A stretch of 64,000 nucleotides of DNA from CCY15215 sp039194995 (GTDB lineage Bacteria; Cyanobacteriota; Cyanobacteriia; Cyanobacteriales; Spirulinaceae), in the NCBI GenBank assembly GCA_039194995.1, contig JBCCVR010000004.1, positions 18,883-82,882 of the forward strand, in the 5' to 3' direction. Position 1 is the first letter of the stretch; every line of letters begins with the position of its first letter. Positions 17,663 through 25,584 of this stretch are shown here, one piece after another. A program made the position numbers and the translations under genes. Under the pieces are notes generated by a model. It did no database searches, was not told the DNA's origin, and saw only the letters and a program-made list of their open reading frames with translations.

Positions 17663-17737
17663 TGACCGCTTGTTTGTGGCTTGCACTGAGCTTTTTCGAA
17701 GTGTTCGTTATTTGCGGTAATTCAAGCGGATTTGATA

Positions 17738-18685
17738 TTACTTCTTTTTCTCCTTGTATCTCATATCTGCATATTTCTTCATCACGCGATTAAAAGTTTT
17801 TGCAACACCCGTTCCTTTCGATGCACTCACTAGGGCGACAGAAAAATCGATATGATGTTCCGGTTTGGCAATTTTATCGCAAGCATCGCGAATATTATAC
17901 TCGATGCGTTTGAATAGATTGCGGGCGTACTCTTCTACATTCGCCAAACTTACACCGGGGATACAGCCCATTGCTACAATTTGTTCTAGCAAATCCATCT
18001 TATTAATGATTAGAGTCACACACAACAGGTTTTTACTGTATACCGTGGCAAAAACAATTTCTAAAATTGCCGGAACAATATATTCAAGATGCTGTTCAAC
18101 TCGCTTGCGGATTTTAGTTTCGGTATCAACGGCCAACCATTCAACTAATTCATTAGTATCTAGTGGTTTGCTATTTTTTTCAATTCGCGGGGCAATATCA
18201 ACAATAAAAAAGACTCCATTCACCAAACGCCTGTCTGGGGGACCAATAACCTGTGGTGACGCATTGAGAGTATTCTGGGAAGGAGATTGACCTTGATAAT
18301 CGGAGACAACAATCCGACAGCGTCGTTTCGTTTCCAAGTCTAAGTATTTTTCTGCCGTATAGAAGGCAAAATATTTTGTGGCTTGTTCGGGTCTGACTTC
18401 CCCACCCAGCCAACTTTTAATCAACGTGGTCTTGCCGCTACCGCCGCGACCGTAGAGATAGAAACGACTTGAAGGCTTCTTGAGGATGGAATCATTGCGG
18501 AGACTATCCACCATATCCCGGTAGAGTTCTGTCGTTGCGCCGACCGAAATGAGGGCAAAAACGGCAACCAGCAAAAGGCTAATCAAAATAGGCCCGGCCA
18601 CTTTTTCCGAACCTTGCAGAAAGATAACGACGACTACGGCGCAAACGATCAAAAATATGAAGATTAAGGTTCTGCGTCCTCTCAT
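17738..18685 (-). CDS. Membrane-anchored P-loop GTPase-like protein
   Basis: From the ATG at 18685, which has a GGAA site eight bases upstream, the protein has 315 residues. Two hydrophobic segments (about 6-23 and 31-50) lead to a P-loop domain with Walker A GRGGSGKTT (79-87), a G3-like DYQG motif and G4 NKMD, so it should bind GTP. The arrangement recalls eukaryotic SRP-receptor beta subunits and bacterial membrane-linked small GTPases, but no family was firmly recognised. The stop lies convergent with the sugar reductase gene. The partner is unknown. Confidence 0.7.
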   Translation of the reverse strand: MRGRRTLIFIFLIVCAVVVVIFLQGSEKVAGPILISLLLVAVFALISVGATTELYRDMVDSLRNDSILKKPSSRFYLYGRGGSGKTTLIKSWLGGEVRPEQATKYFAFYTAEKYLDLETKRRCRIVVSDYQGQSPSQNTLNASPQVIGPPDRRLVNGVFFIVDIAPRIEKNSKPLDTNELVEWLAVDTETKIRKRVEQHLEYIVPAILEIVFATVYSKNLLCVTLIINKMDLLEQIVAMGCIPGVSLANVEEYARNLFKRIEYNIRDACDKIAKPEHHIDFSVALVSASKGTGVAKTFNRVMKKYADMRYKEKKK

Positions 18686-18913
18686 TGTGTCATTCCGGTT
18701 GCGATGGGGTATGGGGGTCATTCTACGTTAGTATACGCTGATAAATATCTCTGGGGACATTTTCTTAACGCTGTAAGGGAGGAAGCGATCGCGGGCGGTC
18801 GCTTTTATTTTACTTGGCATGGGGAATTTCTTTATACTTCCCGCCAGTTTTCAGTTAATTTCCGGATAAAGGGAAAAATTGCCCTCCGATCGCCGTTCAC
18901 TTGTGTTATTTTT

Positions 18914-21835
18914 TTATTTCGCTTCCATCCAATTTTTTCCGCCTCGCACGTCTACAACTAAGGGAATGCTTAAGCGTACGGCATTTTCCATCCCTTCTCG
19001 AATTTGCGGTTCTAATTCTTGCCATTCTTCTGGTGGAATTTCAAAAACCAATTCATCGTGAACTTGCAACAGCAATTTGGCCTGATAATTTTGCAAAATT
19101 TTGTGCAAGCGAATCATGGCAATTTTAATAATATCCGCACTCGATCCCTGGATGGGGGCATTGGCGGCTGCTCTTAAGAGTTGTGAATCTCCTTGGGAAA
19201 GTTTTTTCAGGGTTTCTAGTTCGATCGCTTCGGGATCTCGTCCTTTGAGTCTGCGCAGGCTTTCTCCGGCAAAATTAAAGTAACGGCGGCGTTTGCACAA
19301 GGTTTCGACATAACCGAGGGCGATCGCTTCTTTTTTCATTCGTTCTAAGTAGGCAAAGACATTGGCATAACGCTCTCGATAGCGATCGATAAAGACTTTG
19401 CCTTCTTTGCTACTCACTCCAGCTTCTCGGGCGAAGCGTTGGGCACCCATACCATAGATTACCCCAAAATTAATCGTTTTGCCCAAGCGGCGCTCATCTG
19501 GGGTAATCTCTTCTTTTTCAAAGAGTAATTGTGCGGTGACGCGATGCACGTCTTGGCGATCGCGATAGGCTTTTAAGAGAATGGGTTCTTGACTTAAATG
19601 GGCGAGGATTCTTAATTCAATTTGGGAGTAATCGGCGGAGACTAATTGCCATCCTTCTCGCGGTAAAAAAGCTTGGCGAATTTGCCTTGAAAACTCGCTG
19701 CGAATGGGGATATTTTGTAAGTTGGGACTGGAGGAAGAAAGGCGGCCCGTTGAGGTACCCGTTTGGTTAAAATTGGTGTGAATGCGTTGGGTTTTGGGAT
19801 GGACGAGGGCGGGAATTGCGTCTACATAGGTTGATTTGAGTTTGGAGAGGGTGCGATATTCGAGAATGCGATCGATGACGGGATGATCTCCTTGTAATTT
19901 CTCTAAAGTTGCGTGGTCTGTGGAATAGCCTGTTTTTGTTTTTCGGGTTTTTCTCGTACTCAATCCCAAGGTTTCAAACAGCAATTTACTTAACTGTTTG
20001 GGAGACCCTAAATTAAATTCTTCTCCAGCCTCTTTGTAAGCATTTTTTTCGATATCTGTCAAGTCTTTCCCTAACTGTTCGGAGAGTTTTTGGAGATAAT
20101 CGGTATCGATACAAATACCTCGATCCTCCATTACAGCGAGGACAGGTTCTAAAGGTTGTTCGACTTCTAGAAATAGTTTTTCTAGTTCGGGTATTTTTGC
20201 CAGTTCTTCTTGCAATTTTGGCACGAGACAAAAGGTCGAGTAGACATCCATACCGCAATAGTTTGCAGTTTTAGGAATGGAGAGATCGGCAATCGTTTTA
20301 CCTTTGGGAATGTCTAAATCTTTATAGCTTTTGGCTTCGATCCCGGTTAAATATTTGAGGGAGAGATCGGTTAAATTATGCAGGCCATCAGGAATGAGAA
20401 TATAGCTGGCTAACAAAGTATCAAAAACAACGCCCTCTAGGGAAATACCTTGATATAAGAGAACGAGGCGATCGAATTTTGCATTTTGTAGGGATTTGGG
20501 ATAGTTTTCGCTTTCCAGAATGGGTTTTAATGCGTCTAAAACCGTTGTTTTTTCCAATTGCTGCCCTTCGCTATGATTGAGGGGAATATAAGCCATTTCA
20601 TCGGGCTTTTCTCCCCAACAGCAACCGAGTCCGACTAATTCAGCATCGCGAGGTTCGAGGGAATTGGTTTCTGTATCCCAAGCAACGGGAATTTGGGGAT
20701 TGGTATGGGTTTTTAGGCGATCGACTAAGGCTGTTAATTTTTCTACTGTATCGATAATTTCCGGTGAAATAATCGTCTCTTCTTCAACTTCTGCATTGTC
20801 GGTATCTTCAGCACTAAAAAACCATGTCTCCTCGCTTTCCGGTGCGTCCATTTCCAAGAGAGCGGATTCGGTAAAATCGCCGCCGAATCGTTCTTGTAAT
20901 TTGTCGATTTGTTGCAGTAGCTTTTTGAGTTCTAATTTTTCTAGTAAGGGTTGAACTTTTTGGCGATCGAATCCGGACAGTTGCAAATTCTCGAATTCAA
21001 GGTCTAAAGGAATGTCGAGTTTAATGGTTGCCATAAACTGGGAGTGTTTAGCATCTTCTTGTCCGGTTGTGAGTTTCCTGTTATTTGCTCCTTTAATTTG
21101 GTCGAGATTTGCATAAATATTCTCTAATGTCCCATACTCTTTCAGCAATTTCACTGCTGTTTTATCGCCAATTCCTTTAATGCCGGGAATATTATCGGAT
21201 TTGTCGCCACACAGGGCTTTATAATCGATCACTTGGGAAGGGTTTATTCCCATTTTTTCTTCAACTTCTGCAGCTTTAAATTCCGGCGATCGCGATCGCG
21301 CACTTTTCATCGCCTTCGGATCTAAATACAACACGCTAATCTGTTTTTCATCATCAACGACTTGAAATAAATCGCGATCGCCAGTGACAATTTTAACGCG
21401 ATGTCCCGCTTGACTTCCCGATCGAGCCAGCGTACCAAGAATATCATCGGCTTCGTATCCCGGGGCGATAACCGTCGTTATTTTTAATGCTTGTAAAAGT
21501 TCTTGTAGATTTTTCAGATCCGGGAAGAAATCTTCCGGCGTTTCTTGGCGATCGGCTTTATAGTTAGGATCGGCTTGGTGGCGAAAGGTTGGCTTATCCG
21601 TATCGAAGGCGATCGCCAGATATTTCGGTTGTTCGACTTGGATGACTTGCAAAAGAGACTTGAGAAAGCCAAAACAGATATTAGTGGGAATTCCCGTGGA
21701 AGTGCGCAATCCCCCATCTCGTCCCTTAGCAAAGGCATAATAGGAGCGAAAGGCAAGGGAATGTCCGTCAACGAGAAGCAAAGTTAAGGGGGATGTTGAA
21801 GCGTTCAAAGGTTTTTCAAACTCTACCATCCCCAT
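18914..21835 (-). CDS. polA: DNA polymerase I
   Basis: The 973-residue enzyme is full length. The N-terminal 5'-nuclease domain (to about residue 310) has LLLVDGHSLAFRSYYA, KIVTGDRDLFQ and the CGDKSDNIPGIKGIGDKTA helix-hairpin-helix. The proofreading domain has VAWDTETNSLEP, with the DxE pair of Exo I intact, so 3'-5' exonuclease activity is expected. The polymerase domain has motif A SADYSQIELRILAHLS, motif B INFGVIYGMGAQ and motif C LLQVHDELVFE. It fills gaps during repair and Okazaki-fragment processing. The protein is longer than the E. coli enzyme (928 residues) because of an acidic linker near 330-365. Confidence 0.98.
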   Translation of the reverse strand: MGMVEFEKPLNASTSPLTLLLVDGHSLAFRSYYAFAKGRDGGLRTSTGIPTNICFGFLKSLLQVIQVEQPKYLAIAFDTDKPTFRHQADPNYKADRQETPEDFFPDLKNLQELLQALKITTVIAPGYEADDILGTLARSGSQAGHRVKIVTGDRDLFQVVDDEKQISVLYLDPKAMKSARSRSPEFKAAEVEEKMGINPSQVIDYKALCGDKSDNIPGIKGIGDKTAVKLLKEYGTLENIYANLDQIKGANNRKLTTGQEDAKHSQFMATIKLDIPLDLEFENLQLSGFDRQKVQPLLEKLELKKLLQQIDKLQERFGGDFTESALLEMDAPESEETWFFSAEDTDNAEVEEETIISPEIIDTVEKLTALVDRLKTHTNPQIPVAWDTETNSLEPRDAELVGLGCCWGEKPDEMAYIPLNHSEGQQLEKTTVLDALKPILESENYPKSLQNAKFDRLVLLYQGISLEGVVFDTLLASYILIPDGLHNLTDLSLKYLTGIEAKSYKDLDIPKGKTIADLSIPKTANYCGMDVYSTFCLVPKLQEELAKIPELEKLFLEVEQPLEPVLAVMEDRGICIDTDYLQKLSEQLGKDLTDIEKNAYKEAGEEFNLGSPKQLSKLLFETLGLSTRKTRKTKTGYSTDHATLEKLQGDHPVIDRILEYRTLSKLKSTYVDAIPALVHPKTQRIHTNFNQTGTSTGRLSSSSPNLQNIPIRSEFSRQIRQAFLPREGWQLVSADYSQIELRILAHLSQEPILLKAYRDRQDVHRVTAQLLFEKEEITPDERRLGKTINFGVIYGMGAQRFAREAGVSSKEGKVFIDRYRERYANVFAYLERMKKEAIALGYVETLCKRRRYFNFAGESLRRLKGRDPEAIELETLKKLSQGDSQLLRAAANAPIQGSSADIIKIAMIRLHKILQNYQAKLLLQVHDELVFEIPPEEWQELEPQIREGMENAVRLSIPLVVDVRGGKNWMEAK

Positions 21836-21918
21836 TGTACAAACGAATTACCCCGATCGCGAACTGAGGTCGAGGGATGCTGAGGTCTCTCTCGGTTGCG
21901 AATCGCGGCGAATCGCGA

Positions 21919-22113
21919 CTACCATTGTGCTTGGTCGATCATATTTTTGCATTTTTGCCAGATTTCTAGCTCGGAACGCCATTTTTCCAGTTCGGTTCTG
22001 AGTCGAGTCGGATCGCCGACATAGGTTGACAAAATTAACTCTCTTCGATCGATTTTGTCCTTGAGGGTATTGGTTTCTAGAGAGATTGTGTTTTGAATTT
22101 CCGAGATTTTCAT
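21919..22113 (-). CDS. Small hypothetical helical protein
   Basis: From the ATG at 22113 (MKISEIQN) the product is 64 residues, strongly helical, charged and probably cytoplasmic. A longer frame up to 22263 exists but overlaps the divergent promoter region and adds unlike sequence. Not recognised. It lies upstream of polA on the same strand. Confidence 0.5.
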   Translation of the reverse strand: MKISEIQNTISLETNTLKDKIDRRELILSTYVGDPTRLRTELEKWRSELEIWQKCKNMIDQAQW

Positions 22114-22283
22114 GGCTGCGATCGCTATCCTAAAAAATGATTGCTGTTTGCGGTTGTTAAAACTTTGTAACAGAATATATCTAATTTTGTCATTGAGGGC
22201 AACCGGAAAGAGAAAACGCGGAAAAGTCCCCGTTTCCTGTAGGATCGAGAGGAGTAGGTGCAATTGTGGAGGAGATTCGCCGC

Positions 22284-23084
22284 ATGAGTTTGGGATACAG
22301 ACAACGGCGTTTAAAGTTCCGGCTGTCTCGCTGGCTGTTCGTCGCCTTTTTGGTGGTTTCGGCGCTCTTTTTATCCGGCTGCATTCGCTATGATGTAGGC
22401 GTAACGGTGCGGGGTCAAAATGGCGGGACGATTTCCCAGCACGTTAAATTGGGCGAACAACTGACTCGCTTTAGTCCTACAGAAGCCTCTCGCTGGCTGA
22501 AAACCATTGAAGATCGGGCCAAAAAACTGAAAGGGAAGAGCAAATATATCGCCGATGACGAACTTCTCGTCACGATTCCGTTCTATAATGGCAAAGATTT
22601 AGTTTCCAAGTTTAACAAGTTTTTCAATCCCGCCGGACAGGATATTGCTACCTCGGAATCCAACACTCTCGATGCAGTCCAACTGGTTTCCGAGATTGAG
22701 ATCGAGCAAAGCAATCTTATTTTAGTCGAACGCGATCGCCTTAGTTTGGCGGTGGATATGCGCGGGTTGGAAGTATTGAGCGATCGCTCTCCTATTTCCC
22801 TCGAGTCTGGTTTCCCCATTACCATCGATTTTTCCCTCTCCACTCCTTGGGGTGCAAGATATTTGGTGCGCACTCCCGACGGGATTTCTCCCCCCGTGCG
22901 ACGGGTTGGAGATCGCTCCATTTGGACGCTACAAACCGGAGAAATCAATCATATTGAGGTAGTTTACTGGGTGCCGAGTTATTTGGGGATGGGGTTTATC
23001 GCGATTGTTTTGTTGACAATTGGCGGAATTTATGTTAGGGATCAATATTTTTCTGGCTCGGATACCCCGGTAACAACTTCTTAA
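22284..23084 (+). CDS. DUF3153 lipoprotein-like membrane protein
   Basis: The ATG at 22284 follows a GGAGGAG site by nine bases. The 266-residue protein has a signal segment ending in a lipobox-like FLSGC (cysteine near residue 32) and a second hydrophobic helix near the C-terminus (about 232-252). The middle matches the cyanobacterial DUF3153 layout (CIRYDVGVTVRGQNGG start, HIEVVYWVPS before the last helix). The domain is conserved in cyanobacteria and its role is unknown. Confidence 0.75.
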   Translation: MSLGYRQRRLKFRLSRWLFVAFLVVSALFLSGCIRYDVGVTVRGQNGGTISQHVKLGEQLTRFSPTEASRWLKTIEDRAKKLKGKSKYIADDELLVTIPFYNGKDLVSKFNKFFNPAGQDIATSESNTLDAVQLVSEIEIEQSNLILVERDRLSLAVDMRGLEVLSDRSPISLESGFPITIDFSLSTPWGARYLVRTPDGISPPVRRVGDRSIWTLQTGEINHIEVVYWVPSYLGMGFIAIVLLTIGGIYVRDQYFSGSDTPVTTS

Positions 23085-23092
23085 AATAAAAA

Positions 23093-23653
23093 ATGGTTGT
23101 CACTCCAATTTCCACGCACCGATGGACGGTGGAACAATACCACCAAATGATAGAAACGGGGATTTTAACCCCTCGCGATCGCGTAGAACTGATTCGAGGA
23201 GAAATTGTCGATGTGAGTCCGCAAAAGCCCGTTCATGCGGTTTTAATTTGTTTGTTAGCAGATTTATTGAGAGAGCGGTTGCAAGGCAATGCTTATGTGC
23301 GATCGCAACTTCCCATTACCCTGTCAAACTCAGAACCCAGTCCCGATCTGGCGATCGTGCGGGGGACGGCGAGAAGTTATCTGACTCAACATCCCCTACC
23401 AGACGATATTTTCTGGCTCATTGAAGTCTCAAATACAACCCTCGCTTTCGATTTAGGAGCAAAAGCAGAAGTTTACGCGATCGCGGGAATCCCGGAATAC
23501 TGGGTTTTCGATTGTCAACAAAATCGTCTGCACCTGTTTCGAAACCCGCGATCGGGTCAATATCAACAAGAAATGATTATTTCAGGAGGCGAAAATATCT
23601 CTCCCATCGCCTTTCCACATCTCACTTTAACCATCGAGGAGTTTTTGATTTGA
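23093..23653 (+). CDS. Uma2 family (DUF820) putative nuclease
   Basis: A 186-residue member of the Uma2 family, very common in cyanobacteria and built on a PD-(D/E)XK nuclease fold. The candidate catalytic residues lie in PSPDLAIV, WLIEVSNTT and AKAEVYA, followed by the family's GIPEYWVFD. The substrate is unknown and activity has rarely been shown. It begins eight bases after the DUF3153 gene, though the two often occur separately. Confidence 0.88.
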   Translation: MVVTPISTHRWTVEQYHQMIETGILTPRDRVELIRGEIVDVSPQKPVHAVLICLLADLLRERLQGNAYVRSQLPITLSNSEPSPDLAIVRGTARSYLTQHPLPDDIFWLIEVSNTTLAFDLGAKAEVYAIAGIPEYWVFDCQQNRLHLFRNPRSGQYQQEMIISGGENISPIAFPHLTLTIEEFLI

Positions 23654-23662
23654 ATTAAGATA

Positions 23663-23869
23663 TCAGGAAAGTGAAGGCTGCAATGCGAGCATCTTTGTAT
23701 CCCATTTTTTCCATTCTGAAGCCTCAAAGGGATGAGCCGCCAAACTACACGCCTTCCAACAGCCTTGTACTGGGACGTTTAATTGACGGCAGTTTCCACC
23801 ACGTCTTCCTTGAGGGGCATAAAAAATACAACGGCGACAAGTTGATGTTAAAGATTTTTCTGAGTCCAT
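23663..23869 (-). CDS. Cys-rich small cyanobacterial protein
   Basis: A 68-residue protein containing CRRCIFYAPQGRRGGNC, then QLNVPVQGCWKACSLA. The spacing CxxC...GRRGGxC...WKAC recurs in a small conserved cyanobacterial protein that I recall without a known function. Four or five cysteines suggest a zinc or disulphide-stabilised fold. It is antisense to nothing and convergent with Uma2, ending ten bases after its stop. Confidence 0.65.
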   Translation of the reverse strand: MDSEKSLTSTCRRCIFYAPQGRRGGNCRQLNVPVQGCWKACSLAAHPFEASEWKKWDTKMLALQPSLS

Positions 23870-24064
23870 GATATTTTATAGTAGTTTTGCGAACCCGATG
23901 CTTACAAACATTTTGCCATCTGTGCGGTAAGGCGACAGCGATCGCGAGTTTGACTCGAGAGTGCTTTCGTGCAGATATTGAAGTGATGCAGATAACCCGA
24001 TCGATGCGATCGCGTGCAGGAGATAGAATAAAATTAACTGTCAGTCGGATAAGAAATAGCGATC

Positions 24065-24481
24065 GTGGCAAAAGACATTTTTCATCAACAAGTTAAAAGT
24101 GCTTTAATCAAGGACGGGTGGACGATTACTCACGACCCGCTAACCCTCCGCATCAGTGAAGCCGTGAAATTGCAGATCGATTTAGCCGCAGAAAATGCGA
24201 TCGCAGCAGAACGAGATTCTGAAAAAATTGCAGTAGAAATTAAGAGTTTTATCGCAGATTCAGATATTAGTGCTTTTCATACCGCACTGGGGCAATATCT
24301 CAACTATTATCAAGCCCTTGAAGAACAAGAGCCAGATCGTCTCCTGTATTTAGCCATTCCTGTGGAGACTTATCGAGATTTTTTTCAACTTCCTTTTATT
24401 CAACGAGCGATCGCTCGTCACCCAATGAATCTCATTATTTATAATCCTAGATTGGAGGAGATCGAAGAATGGATCGCCTAG
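24065..24481 (+). CDS. xisH: XisH family protein
   Basis: A 138-residue protein starting at GTG. It matches XisH, originally named for excision of the fdxN element in heterocyst-forming cyanobacteria, with the endonuclease-like core KIAVEIKSF and DISAFHTALGQYLNYYQAL. No recombinase such as XisF and no fdxN element are nearby, so the general role is unclear. It overlaps xisI by 13 bases. Confidence 0.9.
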   Translation: MAKDIFHQQVKSALIKDGWTITHDPLTLRISEAVKLQIDLAAENAIAAERDSEKIAVEIKSFIADSDISAFHTALGQYLNYYQALEEQEPDRLLYLAIPVETYRDFFQLPFIQRAIARHPMNLIIYNPRLEEIEEWIA

Positions 24482-24807
24482 AACAATATCGACAATTTAT
24501 CGAGCAAATTTTAACAGAACACGCTCAGATTTCCACAAGCACGGATACAGATGTAAAACCGCAACTGATTTTCGATCGCGAACGAGACCATTATCAGTTA
24601 TCTTTTGTAGGTTGGCAGGGAGATAAACGAGTATTTGGACCCGTGATGCACTTTGATATTGAAAATGGCAAAATTTGGGTGCAATATAACGGAACGGAAG
24701 AGGCTGTTGCTGAAAGATTGGTAGAAATGGGCGTACCCTCTTCAGATATCGTTCTGGGCTTCCATTCTGCTTTTAAACGTCAATTTACACGTTATGCAGT
24801 GGATTGA
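24469..24807 (+). CDS. xisI: XisI family protein
   Basis: The 112-residue partner of XisH, recognised by RDHYQLSFVGWQGDKRV and the C-terminal DIVLGFHSAFKRQFT. XisH and XisI are almost always encoded together with overlapping frames, as here, and occur as many orphan pairs in cyanobacterial genomes. The protein may act as a specificity or control partner of the XisH nuclease-like fold. A toxin-antitoxin role has been considered for such pairs but is not shown. Confidence 0.9.
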   Translation: MDRLEQYRQFIEQILTEHAQISTSTDTDVKPQLIFDRERDHYQLSFVGWQGDKRVFGPVMHFDIENGKIWVQYNGTEEAVAERLVEMGVPSSDIVLGFHSAFKRQFTRYAVD

Positions 24808-24808
24808 A

Positions 24809-24922
24809 AGCTAAAACCTGCTTTCCCGTTTGATAATTTAAGACTCCGGTGGGTTCGTCGCAGAGCAAAACTTAGGAGCATTTAGCGATCGCTCGAGCAA
24901 TCGTAACCTGTTGCTGTTTCTT
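24809..24922 (-). pseudogene. Fragment of an ABC transporter ATPase (MacB/DevA-like)
   Basis: Read on the minus strand, this gives KKQQQVTIARAIAKCS, a stop, then VLLCDEPTGVLNYQTGKQVL. The first part matches the end of an ABC signature (QQRVAIARAIA) and the second a Walker B followed by the DEPTGALD type of MacB/DevA/LolD ATPases. The internal stop and the absence of the rest of the gene show decay. It overlaps nothing else and abuts the end of xisI. Confidence 0.75.
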
Positions 24923-25004
24923 AACTATAGCACCTTAAAGAGGCTTCATTAGCATGGGTTAAATTGCGATCGCGAATCCGATTTTTATTTTTTTCAGTCA
25001 GAGA

Positions 25005-25100
25005 TTAACCCGATTTCCAAAGAATGTCAAAGATCTCAATCTTGTTTTCTTCTAAGCGCGATCGTAAAAAATCCCAATTTAACTCATTTTCAGTGGTAAT
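25005..25100 (-). pseudogene. Possible C-terminal gene remnant
   Basis: A 31-codon minus-strand frame (TTENELNWDFLRSRLEENK, then IEIFDILWKSG and a stop) with protein-like composition, in an otherwise gene-free stretch. It is closed upstream by a stop, so it may be the remains of a larger gene. Family not recognised. The rest of 24923-25237 is A+T-rich and shows no gene. Confidence 0.25.
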
Positions 25101-25237
25101 CTACTTCACAAAAAAAATATAAGATCGTTCACTAAAATTTTAGATTTGGATCGCACTAGAAATTCAAAATCTCGAAGACCATAAAAATGTAATCGACACA
25201 AGACCTAACACATAAAGTTCTCAAGGAGGTTGTACCA

Positions 25238-25495
25238 ATGAAAACTTACCAACTGAAAAAAAACAAATGGAAAATTGTTGGTGTGTGGATTGGTGGGGGT
25301 CGCCGGATCTACTGTACGGTAGAAACTAACCGACAATGTCGGTGGCGACGAGGAACGATTCCCGGGTGGGGTAAGTTCACCGAACAACACTCAACAATTC
25401 TTCTGGGCATTTTTGCTTTTTTACAAGTGAAATCACCCGTTGATACAGTTTGCAAAACATCTTTTCAGAAAGAAGATGTAGGTTGGGTTGAATAA
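25238..25495 (+). CDS. Small ORF with strong ribosome site
   Basis: An 85-codon frame preceded by AAGGAGG at nine bases. The first half (MKTYQLKKNKWKIVGVWI, then GGGRRIYC) looks like a small basic beta-rich protein, while the last 35 residues look random. I do not recognise it. It could be a real small protein whose end was altered, or chance next to a good purine site. Confidence 0.35.
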   Translation: MKTYQLKKNKWKIVGVWIGGGRRIYCTVETNRQCRWRRGTIPGWGKFTEQHSTILLGIFAFLQVKSPVDTVCKTSFQKEDVGWVE

Positions 25496-25509
25496 ACATA
25501 ATTTTTCTG

Positions 25510-25537
25510 AGTCGGGTTGAGATAAAGCAACCCGACT
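25510..25537. terminator. Hairpin after dnaK
   Basis: AGTCGGGTTG, an eight-base loop, CAACCCGACT: a ten-base-pair stem between the small plus-strand frame and the end of dnaK. No strong T-run follows on either strand, so it could be a two-way terminator or an RNA-stabilising hairpin. Confidence 0.55.
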
Positions 25538-25584
25538 TATTAACTGTAGGGATGCAAAATTTTAAGTCCCTATAAATACCCGAA

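Noticed and set aside
17572..17793. Open frame over the direct-repeat block
   Set aside because: It is created by the repeats and overlaps the end of the GTPase-like gene.
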